From: Clostridium paridis | Lineage (GTDB): Bacteria > Bacillota > Clostridia > Clostridiales > Clostridiaceae | Reading direction: 5' to 3' | Assembly (NCBI RefSeq): GCF_016765615.1 | Contig: NZ_JAESWA010000025.1 | Location: 1-64,000 of the forward strand | Length of the DNA stretch: 64,000 bases | Shown here: positions 7,971 to 17,392 of the stretch, one piece after another | Position numbering within the stretch: the first letter of the stretch is position 1 | Layout of the letters: each line of letters starts with the position of its first letter | Notes under the pieces: generated by a model | Told to the model about the DNA's origin: nothing | Database searches by the model: none | What the model saw: the letters and a program-made list of their open reading frames with translations, nothing else | Program-made: the position numbers and the translations under genes

Positions 7971-8849
7971 ATGGAAATTAACGATTTGAAAATATTTAAA
8001 ATTGTAGCTTATGAGAAGTCTATTTCTAAGGCTGCCTTAAAGATGGGATATGTTCAATCAAATGTAACTTTGCGTATAAAAGCACTTGAAAAAGAATTAG
8101 AGACTGATTTGCTAATAAGACATAATAAAGGTATTTCATTAACTGATGATGGGAAAAGGCTACTTGAGTATGCTGAACAAATTATACGACTAATTGATGA
8201 AGCTAAATCCGAATTTAAAGGAATTTGTAGTAATAATTATTTAAAAATAGGGGCGACACAAGTAATGGCAGCTTCGATAGCTCCTAAGTGGTTAAAAAAA
8301 TATTCTGAAGGCTATCCTGATGTGATTTTATCTCTAAAAACTGATAACCAAATAAATTTAGTAGAGCAAATTATTAGAGGAGAACTTGATGGTGCATTTA
8401 CTAACGTTAAGCCCAAACATGAAAGTATGAGTGAAGCATTTACTTTTGTAGAGGATATCGCAATTATATCTTCAGTTGAAATTAAAGCAACAGAAGAGTT
8501 ATTAGAAAAGCCTATTATTATTAATAGCAATAACGATTGTCCTTATCGTTCTATTTTAGAAAAATGGGTTTATATTAATAAAGGAATTCAAAGGATTATT
8601 GAAGTTGATTCCCTTGAAGCAATTATAAAGTTTGTTGAAGATGATATGGGGATATCTCTATTGCCTAAAAACTTAATAAAGGGAAATGATAAGATAAAAA
8701 TCCATGAATTAGCTAATGAGTTTAATAAGGTTGCAATATATTTTATCAAACGTAAAGATCTGAGGAGAGATCATCCAGTTAATGATTTTATTAAGATGTT
8801 ATTTAAAGAAGATTTAGATAGAAGTAAAAGATTAAAGGAAGAGGAGTAA
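7971..8849 (+). CDS. LysR-family transcriptional regulator
   Basis: The 292-residue protein has an N-terminal winged helix (about 1-60, ISKAALKMGYVQSNVTLRIK, then ALEKELETDLLIRH) and a substrate-binding-like effector domain. It lies between the divergent DUF4865 gene and a downstream MFS pump and GNAT, both of which it may control. The ribosome binding site is GAGGGTAATGAAAG. A TATAAT-like -10 is at 7885-7890. The effector is unknown. Confidence 0.93.
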   Translation: MEINDLKIFKIVAYEKSISKAALKMGYVQSNVTLRIKALEKELETDLLIRHNKGISLTDDGKRLLEYAEQIIRLIDEAKSEFKGICSNNYLKIGATQVMAASIAPKWLKKYSEGYPDVILSLKTDNQINLVEQIIRGELDGAFTNVKPKHESMSEAFTFVEDIAIISSVEIKATEELLEKPIIINSNNDCPYRSILEKWVYINKGIQRIIEVDSLEAIIKFVEDDMGISLLPKNLIKGNDKIKIHELANEFNKVAIYFIKRKDLRRDHPVNDFIKMLFKEDLDRSKRLKEEE

Positions 8850-8921
8850 TGCCTTTGTAGGTAAAGACTATTACTATAGGCGTTTATTTAAGCTAGAGCT
8901 AATGTATAAGGAGGAAATTAA

Positions 8922-10373
8922 GTGGAAAAAGCAAATAACGATAGAAGTAGATGGTCGATACTAATTGTAGTATTAATGTCCACATTAATGTCAGCATTAG
9001 ATGGAAGTATTGTAAATGTTGCGTTGCCTAAAATGGCTAGAGAATTGAATGTAACAACATCCAGTATTCAATTAGTAGCAACAAGTTATTTAATAGCAAT
9101 AGCAGGGACAGTCTTGATTTTTGGAAGATTAGGAGATATGTTTGGAAAGGCAAAAATGTTCAAATTTGGTATGGGGTTATTTACCTTGGGATCCCTGCTA
9201 TGTGGAATAACAAAGTCTTTTCCAGTATTAATTATAGCAAGAATTGTGCAAGCTATAGGAGCAGCAGGGACTATGGCAAATAATCAAGGTATTATCACAG
9301 AAGTATTTCCTGGGAATGAAAGAGGAAAAGCACTTGGTTTTTTAGGAACTTCTGTAGCATTAGGATCATTAATAGGTCCAGGATTAGGTGGAATTATAGT
9401 GGGTACAGCAAGTTGGGAATTTATATTCTTAATAAATGTACCAATAGGAATAATTGCATTATTTTATGCTTTCAAGCTATTACCAAAGACTCACAAAACT
9501 GCACAAGGAAAGATTGATAATATAGGAGCTATATTATTTATGCTTACTATAGTGCCGCTTTTTGGAGCATTAGAAGAAGGATTAAGCCGTGGTTTTACAA
9601 ACCCAATAATTTTAGTGAGCTTCGCAGTAGCAATTGTTTCATTTATAGCATTTATATTTGTTGAGAAGAGAAAAGAGAATCCGCTTTTACAGTTAAGTAT
9701 ATTTAGTAATAAATTATTTTCCTTAAGTATATTTTGTGGATTTATAACCTTTGTAGCGATATTCTGCAATAATATTATTTTACCATTTTACCTTCAAGAT
9801 GTAATGAATTATACGCCAGAACATACCGGATTAATACTTATGGTTTATCCTTTAATTTTAGCAGTTGCAGCACCAGTTAGTGGGCATCTATCAGATAAGA
9901 TTGGATCAGAAAAATTAACTTTTATAGGATTGGTATTAATAAGTGTTGGATTATTACTAATGTCATCATTAAATCAAAAATCAACTTTGCTAATTATGGT
10001 AATGTTTATTGGGGCAATGTCTATTGGTATGGGATTATTTCAATCACCTAATAATTCTTTGATAATGTCAACCGTACCAAAAAATAAACTTGGAATAGCA
10101 GGAAGTGTAAATGCACTTGTAAGAAATCTAGGCATGGTATGTGGAATAGCCTTAGCAACAACACTTTTATATAGTATGATGAGTTCTAAAATTGGATATC
10201 GTGTTACTGATTATGTAGCAGGAAGAAATGATGCATTTATATATGGAATGAGGATTGTATATATAACAGCAGGAGTAATAAGTCTTGTTGGAGCAATATT
10301 AACTTTTTATAGATTATCTAAAAAAGATAAAGACGTTGATGTTGGTATAAATTTAAAGATGGAGGGGAAATAA
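8922..10373 (+). CDS. MFS drug exporter, DHA2 (14-helix) family
   Basis: The 483-residue integral membrane protein has the DHA2 signature ALDGSIVNVALPKMARELNV in helix 1, the motif-A loop GRLGDMFGKAKMF and motif C at GLGGIIVG. It is a proton-driven exporter of drugs or other small molecules. The start is GTG with AAGGAGG 8 bp upstream. The next gene, a GNAT, starts immediately after the stop codon, so the two are probably translated together. Confidence 0.93.
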   Translation: MEKANNDRSRWSILIVVLMSTLMSALDGSIVNVALPKMARELNVTTSSIQLVATSYLIAIAGTVLIFGRLGDMFGKAKMFKFGMGLFTLGSLLCGITKSFPVLIIARIVQAIGAAGTMANNQGIITEVFPGNERGKALGFLGTSVALGSLIGPGLGGIIVGTASWEFIFLINVPIGIIALFYAFKLLPKTHKTAQGKIDNIGAILFMLTIVPLFGALEEGLSRGFTNPIILVSFAVAIVSFIAFIFVEKRKENPLLQLSIFSNKLFSLSIFCGFITFVAIFCNNIILPFYLQDVMNYTPEHTGLILMVYPLILAVAAPVSGHLSDKIGSEKLTFIGLVLISVGLLLMSSLNQKSTLLIMVMFIGAMSIGMGLFQSPNNSLIMSTVPKNKLGIAGSVNALVRNLGMVCGIALATTLLYSMMSSKIGYRVTDYVAGRNDAFIYGMRIVYITAGVISLVGAILTFYRLSKKDKDVDVGINLKMEGK

Positions 10374-10928
10374 TTGAGTGTTCAGTTTGGTGACTGTCCA
10401 AGTCTAGAAACGACAAGACTACTTCTTAGAAAGTTGTCTATAACAGACGTAGATGAATTGTTTGAGGTCTTTTCGGATGAAGAAACTACTTACTACGTAC
10501 CAAGAGAAAAACATGAAGACAAAAATGTAACTTATAATCATTTGAAAAATTTGATTAAAGGAATGAATGAGTGGAAATCCTTAGTCTGGTCAGTTATTGA
10601 TAAGGTTGATAATAGGATAATTGGAACAGTTAGTTGCTACTTTAAGCTAGATAAAGCTGCTTCTATTGGGGCAGTTATAAGCAGCCAATATTGGGGAAAG
10701 GGAATTGCATCAGAGGCATTAAATGAGGTAATTAAGTTTGGCTTTGATAGAATGGAATTTATCCGTATTGAAGGAAAATGTGAGGCTAATAATATAGCAT
10801 CTGAGAAAGTATTAAAAAAGTTAGGAATGACTTATGAAGGAACATTAAGAAAAGAAGTGATTATTAAAGGACAACCAAGAGATGCGAAAGTATACTCAAT
10901 ATTAATGGAGGAATTTAGGACTTACTAA
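10374..10928 (+). CDS. GNAT acetyltransferase, RimJ/RimL-like
   Basis: The 184-residue protein has the RimJ/RimL layout: LETTRLLLRKLSITDVDELF at the start, QYWGKGIASEALNEVIKFGF as the CoA loop and NNIASEKVLKKLGMTYEG near the end. It acetylates an amine on a protein, peptide or antibiotic. The TTG start at 10374 directly abuts the MFS stop codon, with GGAGGGG upstream. The last codons form the 5' arm of its own terminator. Confidence 0.9.
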   Translation: MSVQFGDCPSLETTRLLLRKLSITDVDELFEVFSDEETTYYVPREKHEDKNVTYNHLKNLIKGMNEWKSLVWSVIDKVDNRIIGTVSCYFKLDKAASIGAVISSQYWGKGIASEALNEVIKFGFDRMEFIRIEGKCEANNIASEKVLKKLGMTYEGTLRKEVIIKGQPRDAKVYSILMEEFRTY

Positions 10929-10947
10929 AAAGTAAGTCCTTATTTTT
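10917..10947 (+). terminator. Terminator overlapping the end of the GNAT gene
   Basis: AGGACTTACT (10917-10926) pairs with AGTAAGTCCT, followed by TATTTTTG. The 5' arm lies inside the coding sequence. The IS200-type element begins directly after the T tract. Confidence 0.9.
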
Positions 10948-10949
10948 GT

Positions 10950-11690
10950 GTAACGAATACCACAGGTTATACCTGTGGTTCAAAAAAGCTTATAGCTATG
11001 AGTAGAAAAAAAGAAACCTCATTTGATAAAATTATTGCAGGTTCGCCAACCGCATTAATATCAAAGGAGGAATCTTATGAATAGTGAAAGTTTAGCACAT
11101 AGTAAGTGGAATTGCAAATACCATATTGTATTTGCACCAAAATATCGAAGACAAATCATTTATGGAAAGATTAAAAAAGATATTGGACAGATATTGAGAA
11201 AACTATGTGAACACAAAGGTGTTGAAATAATTGAAGCAGAAGCATGTCCTGATCATATTCACATGTTAGTGAGCATACCACCCAAATTGAGTGTATCTCA
11301 GTTTATGGGATATCTGAAAGGGAAAAGTTCGTTGATGATATTTGATAGACATGCAAATCTTAAGTACAAATATGGGAATAGGCAATTTTGGTGCAGAGGA
11401 TATTATGTTGATACAGTAGGAAGAAATAAAAAAGCAATTGAAGAATACATAAGAAATCAACTACAAGAAGACGTAGCAAGTGACCAAATAAGTATGAAAG
11501 AATTTATAGACCCGTTTACGGGTGAGCCAGAAAGCAAAGACAAATAAAAAACAGCCTCTTTAGAGGCCGTCTGTAAAAACTTTGCGGTTGGTGGATTTTT
11601 CAGCGTGTCTTGAGACACAGCCAGGAATATGCCCTTATAGGGCTAGAGCATGCCACCCGTTTTACGGGTGGTCATGACTTATAGATGCAG
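10950..11690 (+). mobile_element. IS200-type insertion sequence (tnpA only)
   Basis: The single TnpA gene is flanked by subterminal hairpins. The left one is CCACAGGT/ACCTGTGG (10960-10978) and the right one is CCACCCGT/ACGGGTGG (11653-11671), as expected for Y1-transposase elements that move as single-stranded DNA. There is no tnpB, so the element is IS200-like rather than IS605-like. CCAACCGCA before the gene (11046-11054) is complementary to TGCGGTTGG after it (11583-11591). Exact ends are estimated because this class makes no target duplication. Confidence 0.85.
11077..11547 (+). CDS. tnpA: IS200/IS605-family transposase TnpA
   Basis: The 156-residue Y1-type HUH endonuclease carries the metal-binding motif DHIHMLV (about 66-72) and the nucleophile tyrosine region RGYYVDTVGRN (about 107-117). 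It starts KWNCKYHIVFAPKYRRQI, a classic IS200 sequence. The length is typical and the frame is intact, so the element may be active. The ribosome binding site AAAGGAGG lies 8 bp upstream of the ATG. A trailing SKDKK-like tail is ordinary. Confidence 0.97.
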   Translation: MNSESLAHSKWNCKYHIVFAPKYRRQIIYGKIKKDIGQILRKLCEHKGVEIIEAEACPDHIHMLVSIPPKLSVSQFMGYLKGKSSLMIFDRHANLKYKYGNRQFWCRGYYVDTVGRNKKAIEEYIRNQLQEDVASDQISMKEFIDPFTGEPESKDK

Positions 11691-11744
11691 TTTAATTCAT
11701 TTTATCACCTCCTGATTATTTAGAATAAAACTATACTTGTAAAA

Positions 11745-12929
11745 TTACTTGGCAGTTTTATGGACAACTATTGCTACCAGTTGAGTTATAATTCCAAAGG
11801 CACAAACCCCATACCAACCAAAGTGAGCATAGCTATAAGAGCCTAGGAAAGAACCAAATGCTCCACCTAGAAAGAAACTCACCATATATACTGTGTTAAT
11901 TCTATTACGCATTTCTTCATTTAAAGAATGCACTCTTGTTTGATTGGAAACATTACAAGATTGAACTCCTAAGTCAAGCAAAATAACACCTAAGATCAAT
12001 CCAAATACTTTAAATCCAAGTAAAAGAAATAGCAAGTAAGATAGTATAACTATGGAAATACAAATACCTATAACAAATCTGGGACCTTTCTTATCAGCCA
12101 ATCTTCCCACTAAAGGAGCAGCTAAAGCACCACTGATTCCAACTAAACCAAATAAACCAGCTGCCTGAGGCCCCATATTATAATGGGAGCTTTCAAGTAG
12201 AAATGTAAGAGATGTCCAAAATGCGCTAAAAGCTGCAAACATCATAGCTCCATTAATAGATGCTTCTCTTAAAGTAGATTCAGTTTTAATTAATCTAACC
12301 ATAGATTTTATTAATTCAGTATATTTAACATTAGAAACAGGATTACATATAGGTATTAGTTTATTTAAAGCAACCATTAAAATAATCATCATACCTGCTG
12401 CAATAATGTATACTATTCTCCATCCATAATAACCGCCTAAAATACCACTAAAGGTACGTGATACTAAAATTCCAATTAATAAACCGCTCATGACTGTTCC
12501 TATTATTTTCCCTCTTTCTTCTGGATTAGATAATTGAGCTGCCAAGGGAATAATAAGTTGAGGAATAATAGAAGTAAATCCAACTGCAAAAGATGAGATC
12601 ATTAGCATTGATATATTTTGAGAGAAAAACATACAGGTAAGAGATAGGATCGAAAATAAAAGCATTAATGTAATTAATCCACGTCTTTCTTTTATATCTC
12701 CAAGGGGTAATATAAGTATCATTCCAACTGCGTAGCCTATTTGAGTTAACATTGCTGCAGAGCCTACACTAACTTCGCTTACATTGAAGGTCTTAGCTAT
12801 ATCAGCTAGTAAGGGTTGTATATAATATAAGTTTGCAACAGTAAGCCCACAGGCTATAGCCATAACCATAATTAATAAATTAGTTAATATAGGTTTAGTT
12901 TTTGAAAATTCAAAATTCAGATTTTCCAT
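11745..12929 (-). CDS. MFS transporter (12-helix)
   Basis: The 394-residue transporter has LTVANLYYIQPLLADIAKTF in the first helix-loop and motif-A-like LPLGDIKERRGLIT. This matches a widespread MFS_1 subgroup annotated as putative sugar or drug efflux. It is divergent from a TetR gene, and operator-like repeats fill the gap, so it is very likely repressed by that TetR. The substrate is unknown. Confidence 0.9.
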   Translation of the reverse strand: MENLNFEFSKTKPILTNLLIMVMAIACGLTVANLYYIQPLLADIAKTFNVSEVSVGSAAMLTQIGYAVGMILILPLGDIKERRGLITLMLLFSILSLTCMFFSQNISMLMISSFAVGFTSIIPQLIIPLAAQLSNPEERGKIIGTVMSGLLIGILVSRTFSGILGGYYGWRIVYIIAAGMMIILMVALNKLIPICNPVSNVKYTELIKSMVRLIKTESTLREASINGAMMFAAFSAFWTSLTFLLESSHYNMGPQAAGLFGLVGISGALAAPLVGRLADKKGPRFVIGICISIVILSYLLFLLLGFKVFGLILGVILLDLGVQSCNVSNQTRVHSLNEEMRNRINTVYMVSFFLGGAFGSFLGSYSYAHFGWYGVCAFGIITQLVAIVVHKTAK

Positions 12930-12953
12930 TTAAATCGACTCCTTTAAATTAAT

Positions 12954-13064
12954 AATACTGAACGTACAGTTTATAAATATATAATATACTATACGTTCAG
13001 TATTGTAAAGAGACGTTTTTATTGAAATTGAAAAAATATATATTATAATATACGTATAGTTTAT
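12954..13064. promoter_or_regulatory. Triple TetR operator region between the MFS and tetR genes
   Basis: Three related sites are visible: AATACTGAACGTACAGTTTA (from 12954), an inverted copy TATACTATACGTTCAGTATT (from 12985) and TATACGTATAGTTTAT (13049-13064). They cover both divergent promoters. The likely regulator is the TetR encoded at 13107. Confidence 0.75.
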
Positions 13065-13106
13065 TATGTATATATTTTCTTTAGGGATTATTATGGAGGT
13101 ATTTAT

Positions 13107-13682
13107 ATGGAGAAAAAGTTAGGCCGCCCAAGAAGTGAAAAAACAAAATCGGACATTCTTAATGCAGCATATGATTTGTTAATTGAGACTGGATTTGGAA
13201 CAGTAACTGTGGAAAAAATCGCAGAAAGAGCCAAAGTTAGCAAAGCTACTATTTATAAATGGTGGCCCAATAAGGCAGCAGTTGTTATGGATGGTTTTTT
13301 AAATGCTACCAATGTTGAACTTCCAATACCTGATACGGGGTCAACCCTTGAGGATATGCTCATTCAAGTAGATAATTTTGTAAAATTTTTAACTACTAGA
13401 AAAGGAAATGTAATTACGGAAATAATAGCAGAAGGACAATACGATTCTAAATTAGCTGATATTTATCGAGAAGCATATTTTATTCCAAGACGAAATATTT
13501 CAAAACAGATTTTAGAACGTGGTATTTTGAGGGGAGAAATAAAAAAAGACTTAGACTTAGAGTCAAGTATAGACTTAATTTGGGGTCCAATATTTTATAG
13601 ATTATTAATAACAGGAGCAGAAATTGATGAGACCTTTATAAAAAGGCTTATAGGTTATGCATTTGAAGGTATTAAATTATAA
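13107..13682 (+). CDS. TetR/AcrR-family repressor
   Basis: The 191-residue protein has a TetR DNA-binding domain (about 12-58) with the recognition helix region VSKATIYKWWPNKAAVV. The C-terminal ligand domain resembles the TetR_C_11 type. It probably represses itself and the divergent MFS gene through the operators at 12954-13064. The start at 13107 has GGAGG 8-9 bp upstream. Confidence 0.93.
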   Translation: MEKKLGRPRSEKTKSDILNAAYDLLIETGFGTVTVEKIAERAKVSKATIYKWWPNKAAVVMDGFLNATNVELPIPDTGSTLEDMLIQVDNFVKFLTTRKGNVITEIIAEGQYDSKLADIYREAYFIPRRNISKQILERGILRGEIKKDLDLESSIDLIWGPIFYRLLITGAEIDETFIKRLIGYAFEGIKL

Positions 13683-13799
13683 GGTTTAATATAATAAAAT
13701 CAAAATATCTTAGGAAATATCATTGATATGATATATAATCACAATTCCTAATTATAGAACATATTATAATTCAGCAAGACTTTATAAGGGAGAAATAAG

Positions 13800-14408
13800 A
13801 TGTATAGTACTTATAGGGGATATCCAAACCCTTATTTCATAGCTCCACCAATGTATAACCCATACTATAGCAACTATCCAAATCCTTATTTTTTTAATCC
13901 ACCAGCATATGATATGAATTATCCAAAAGATCTTTATGTCGATGCAGCAGAGTATGATTCAAGATTCTTCTTCCCAGAACCAGTAATGGAAAGTAATCCA
14001 ATTCAACTTAAGGATTATGGTCCACAACCCTTTGTTGTTAACATTAATGATGTTACAAAACAAAACAATACTTTTCGTACAGCATTATGGACAGGAGAGC
14101 ATCTACAAGTTACCTTAATGAGTATAGACGTTGGAGATGATATAGGTTTAGAAATTCATCCAGAGGTTGATCAGTTTATTCGTCTTGAAGATGGTGAAGG
14201 ACTCGTTAAAATGGGAAAAGATAAGGATAGATTGGATTTTCAAGCGAAAGTTTATGATGAATTTGCAATTATGATACCCGCAGGTACATGGCATAATGTT
14301 ATTAATACTGGAAATAGGCCATTAAAGGTATATTCTATCTATGCACCACCTCAACATCCACGTGGTACAGTTCATCAGACTAAAGCAGATGCACAAGCAG
14401 CTGAATAG
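13800..14408 (+). CDS. Cupin protein with tyrosine/proline-rich repeat N-terminus
   Basis: The 202-residue protein has an N-terminal low-complexity region (1-45) with the repeat YPNPYF occurring twice among many Tyr, Pro and Asn. A single cupin domain follows (about 80-185). Cupin motif 1 is GLEIHPEVDQFIRLEDGEG and motif 2 is PAGTWHNVINTG, so likely metal-binding His and Glu residues are kept. The Tyr/Pro-rich start recalls spore coat or surface proteins, which is an inference only. It has its own ribosome binding site (AAGGGAG) and a terminator. Confidence 0.8.
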   Translation: MYSTYRGYPNPYFIAPPMYNPYYSNYPNPYFFNPPAYDMNYPKDLYVDAAEYDSRFFFPEPVMESNPIQLKDYGPQPFVVNINDVTKQNNTFRTALWTGEHLQVTLMSIDVGDDIGLEIHPEVDQFIRLEDGEGLVKMGKDKDRLDFQAKVYDEFAIMIPAGTWHNVINTGNRPLKVYSIYAPPQHPRGTVHQTKADAQAAE

Positions 14409-14435
14409 AACAGTATAAAATAAATTAAAACAAAT

Positions 14436-14475
14436 AATGCCTGACTAAGTGGGAAACTCCATTTAATCAGGCATT
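14436..14475. terminator. Bidirectional terminator between the cupin and EmrA-like genes
   Basis: AATGCCTGA (14436-14444) pairs with TCAGGCATT (14467-14475), with an inner AAGTGG/CCATTT pairing. It is convergent, serving the + strand cupin gene and the minus-strand efflux operon. Confidence 0.85.
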
Positions 14476-14483
14476 GTTTATTA

Positions 14484-15716
14484 CTATTTAATCTTTACTT
14501 TAACTTCTACAGACATTCCAGGAATTAATGTCTTGTCAGTTGAGTCTAAAGTTATTTTAACAGGCACTCTTTGACTTACCTTAGTAAAGTTACCAGATGC
14601 ATTTTCTGTGCTAAATAAGCTGAAAACTGAAGAAGTTGCTAAAGCACTTTCCTTAACTGTACCAGTAAAAGTAGCACCAGGGAAAGAATCAATAGTCATA
14701 GTAACCTTTTCGCTTGGGCTTATGTGTTCTAAGTCACCTTCTAAGATATTAGCTGTTACTTGAAGTTTACTTAAATCTACTACAGAAACAGCAGCTTGAC
14801 CAGCAGCTATCATATCACCTTCATGTATATTTAATTGAACAACAGTTCCATCAGCAGGAGCTTTTATTTCTGAATTGCTGAAGTTTAATTTAGCAAGATC
14901 ATAAGAAGCTTGTGCAGCACTAACTTGAGCTTCAACTATGGCAACATCTTTATCAGAAGCTCCGGCATTTGTTAAGTTTAACTTACTTTTTGCCCCATCT
15001 AAGCCAGCTTTTGCTGTGTCAATTTGAGAATCAACAGTTTTAATTTGTCCTTTTAATTGATTTATTTGATTTTCATATTGTAGTTTACCTTGGAATAATT
15101 GTTCAACAGCTTGGGCTTTTACAGTATACTCTGCTTCTGTAAGCAAGCCTTTTGCTCTTGCAGTATCTAATTGTTTTATAGCATAATTAGCATCAAAATC
15201 TCCTGTATCAGGGTTCTTGAAACTACTCATTTGGGCAATTAAACTGTTGTATTGAGATTGAACGTCATTTAAGGTGTTTTGAAGGTTTGACTTTGTTGTA
15301 TCAGCTCCTCCTAGGGAAGCACTAGCTTGATCCACAAGGGCTTGAGCACCAGCAACTTCTTCAGCTCTAGCACCACCTTCAACTTTTGATAGTTGAGCTT
15401 TAGCTACATCTAAAGCTGCTTGAGCTTGGTTTAATTGATATTGAAGTTGTTCAGTTTCTAGAGTGAATAATACTTGACCTTTTTTTACGGTGTCACCTTC
15501 ATGAACATTAATTTTTACAACTTTGCCAGGTATTTTTGAGCTGGCATTTAAAATATCTCCAGTTATTTTAGCATCATCTGTACTTACATAACTTTTTTGC
15601 TCTATATAATACTTAATACCAAAACCACCTAAAGCAATTACTAATACTGCAACTATTGCAATTATTAATTTCCCTTTACTTTTTTTTGAAGTAGTTGTCT
15701 TTAATGATTTATCCAT
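14484..15716 (-). CDS. HlyD/EmrA-family efflux adaptor
   Basis: The 410-residue protein has one N-terminal membrane anchor (about 17-36), a barrel-sandwich lipoyl-like domain (IPGKVVKINVHEGDTVKKGQ, about 63-82), a long Ala/Gln-rich coiled coil (about 95-275) and a second lipoyl half (SEIKAPADGTVVQLNIHEGD). It is the adaptor partner of the MFS pump encoded just upstream. In a Gram-positive cell such EmrA-like proteins extend into the wall. Sits 23 bp after the pump gene in the same operon. Confidence 0.92.
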   Translation of the reverse strand: MDKSLKTTTSKKSKGKLIIAIVAVLVIALGGFGIKYYIEQKSYVSTDDAKITGDILNASSKIPGKVVKINVHEGDTVKKGQVLFTLETEQLQYQLNQAQAALDVAKAQLSKVEGGARAEEVAGAQALVDQASASLGGADTTKSNLQNTLNDVQSQYNSLIAQMSSFKNPDTGDFDANYAIKQLDTARAKGLLTEAEYTVKAQAVEQLFQGKLQYENQINQLKGQIKTVDSQIDTAKAGLDGAKSKLNLTNAGASDKDVAIVEAQVSAAQASYDLAKLNFSNSEIKAPADGTVVQLNIHEGDMIAAGQAAVSVVDLSKLQVTANILEGDLEHISPSEKVTMTIDSFPGATFTGTVKESALATSSVFSLFSTENASGNFTKVSQRVPVKITLDSTDKTLIPGMSVEVKVKIK

Positions 15717-15739
15717 ATATATCCTCCTTAATATTGTAA

Positions 15740-17299
15740 TTATGATTCCATATTTACTGATTCAATTTCATTATTATTTTGATTCGATGATTTTTTCTTT
15801 ATAAAAAATGATATTATTACACCTGCGACGCATATTCCGGTCGCAACAATAAAGGTATCATTCATTGCTACTACTGTTGCAGACTTTGCTACCTGCCCGT
15901 ATACTTGTAAAAATAATAAGCTTTTTCCCTCTGAGGGATTCATTCCCTTTACAGTAGCAGCTCCTTGTAGTAAGGCTTGGGCTTTTGCAAGTGTAGGAGA
16001 ATTAGTATTTATTGATTGCCCAAATATTACCGTATGGAAAGCTTGTCTGCTTTGAAGAATTGTGGTTAATATAGCTATACCAAGAGATCCAGCAACTTGT
16101 CTAATCGTTGTATTCAATGCAGTAGCTCTTGCAGTTAGTTCCTGAGGAACTGAGTTCATGCCTTCAGTCTGCATTGGCATCATAGCAAGCCCGTTACCAA
16201 AGCCTCTTACAGCCATTATTAATGTAACAGTACTATAGGGAGTATCTAAGGTTAATTTGCTTAGCATATAGGTACAACCTGATACTATGATAAGTCCAAT
16301 AATAGTAAGCCACTTTGCCCCATAACGGTCAAAGAGTTTTCCGCTTATTGGCATCATTATTCCCGTAACTATGGCTTGAGGAAGCATCATCATTCCACTT
16401 TGCATTGCAGAATACCCTCTTAAGTTCTGCATATAAATAGGCATTAAGAATATTGCCCCAAACATAGCTATAGTAGTTACAGTACTTATTATTAAACTTA
16501 GGGTGAATGGGAAATTTTTAGTTACCCTAAGGTCTAATAACGGTTCAGAATGATTTAATTCTATAAAAATAAAAGCGATTAAGGACACGAAAGATATGGT
16601 AAATAACACAATTGTATAAGCAGATGTCCAACCTTTATCAGAAACTTTTGCTAGAGCTAGTAGCAATGTATATAAACAGGTCGCGGATGTAATAGCTCCA
16701 CCAAAATCAAATCTTTTATCATAATTTTTTGGAGAGTTCCTTAGAAGAAAAACTGCTAAAGTGACACCGACAATTCCTACAGGGATGTTAATTGTAAATA
16801 TCAATCTCCAATTCATATATTGAACTATGTATCCACTTAGTGTAGGTCCAATTGCTGGAGCAGCCATAGCAGCAATTCCCCAGACCCCTAAGGCTAATCC
16901 ACGCTTTTCAAGAGGTACAGTTTGAAGTAGCATAGTCATACCTACAGGCATAATCATGCCACCCCCAATTGCTTGCACAACCCTAGAAGCTACCATAGTA
17001 TTTGTACTAGTAGCCAAACCACAAAGGGCAGAACCTATTGTAAAGACAATTAACGCAAAAATATAAATATTCTTTCCACCAAATCTATCAGTTAAATAAC
17101 CCGTAAGAGGTATTACTATACTCATAGTTAACATATAGCCTGTTAGTACCCATTCAATTTGATTTTCAGCTGCACCAAAAATAGTCATCATCTTTGGAAT
17201 AGCAACATTTACTATACTTGAATCAAGAATTGCCATAAAGGTTCCTACAACTATAACTGAAAGACATAGCCACATGTAGCGTTCATCATGTTTATCCAT
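15740..17299 (-). CDS. EmrB/QacA-type MFS multidrug exporter (14-helix)
   Basis: The 519-residue DHA2 transporter contains FMAILDSSIVNVAIPKMMTI in helix 1, the motif-A loop GYLTDRFGGKNIY and motif C PAIGPTLSGYIV. Length and layout match EmrB. It is followed by its EmrA-like adaptor and preceded by a TetR gene. A TetR-type palindrome sits at 17333-17352, 34 bp upstream of the start, so the TetR probably controls it. Substrates are unknown. Confidence 0.94.
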   Translation of the reverse strand: MDKHDERYMWLCLSVIVVGTFMAILDSSIVNVAIPKMMTIFGAAENQIEWVLTGYMLTMSIVIPLTGYLTDRFGGKNIYIFALIVFTIGSALCGLATSTNTMVASRVVQAIGGGMIMPVGMTMLLQTVPLEKRGLALGVWGIAAMAAPAIGPTLSGYIVQYMNWRLIFTINIPVGIVGVTLAVFLLRNSPKNYDKRFDFGGAITSATCLYTLLLALAKVSDKGWTSAYTIVLFTISFVSLIAFIFIELNHSEPLLDLRVTKNFPFTLSLIISTVTTIAMFGAIFLMPIYMQNLRGYSAMQSGMMMLPQAIVTGIMMPISGKLFDRYGAKWLTIIGLIIVSGCTYMLSKLTLDTPYSTVTLIMAVRGFGNGLAMMPMQTEGMNSVPQELTARATALNTTIRQVAGSLGIAILTTILQSRQAFHTVIFGQSINTNSPTLAKAQALLQGAATVKGMNPSEGKSLLFLQVYGQVAKSATVVAMNDTFIVATGICVAGVIISFFIKKKSSNQNNNEIESVNMES

Positions 17300-17332
17300 A
17301 TTACACTTCCTTTCTAAAAAATATAAAATGTC

Positions 17333-17352
17333 TTAACTAACTATTTAGTTAA
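17333..17352. promoter_or_regulatory. TetR operator upstream of the EmrB-like gene
   Basis: TTAACTAA-CTAT-TTAGTTAA is a perfect inverted repeat. It shares the ACTAACT-N4-AGTTA core with the site upstream of tetR at 18037-18058, which suggests the same repressor binds both. Confidence 0.75.
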
Positions 17353-17392
17353 CAAAAAATTAAAAATTATAGCAAATATAAAAATATATCTG

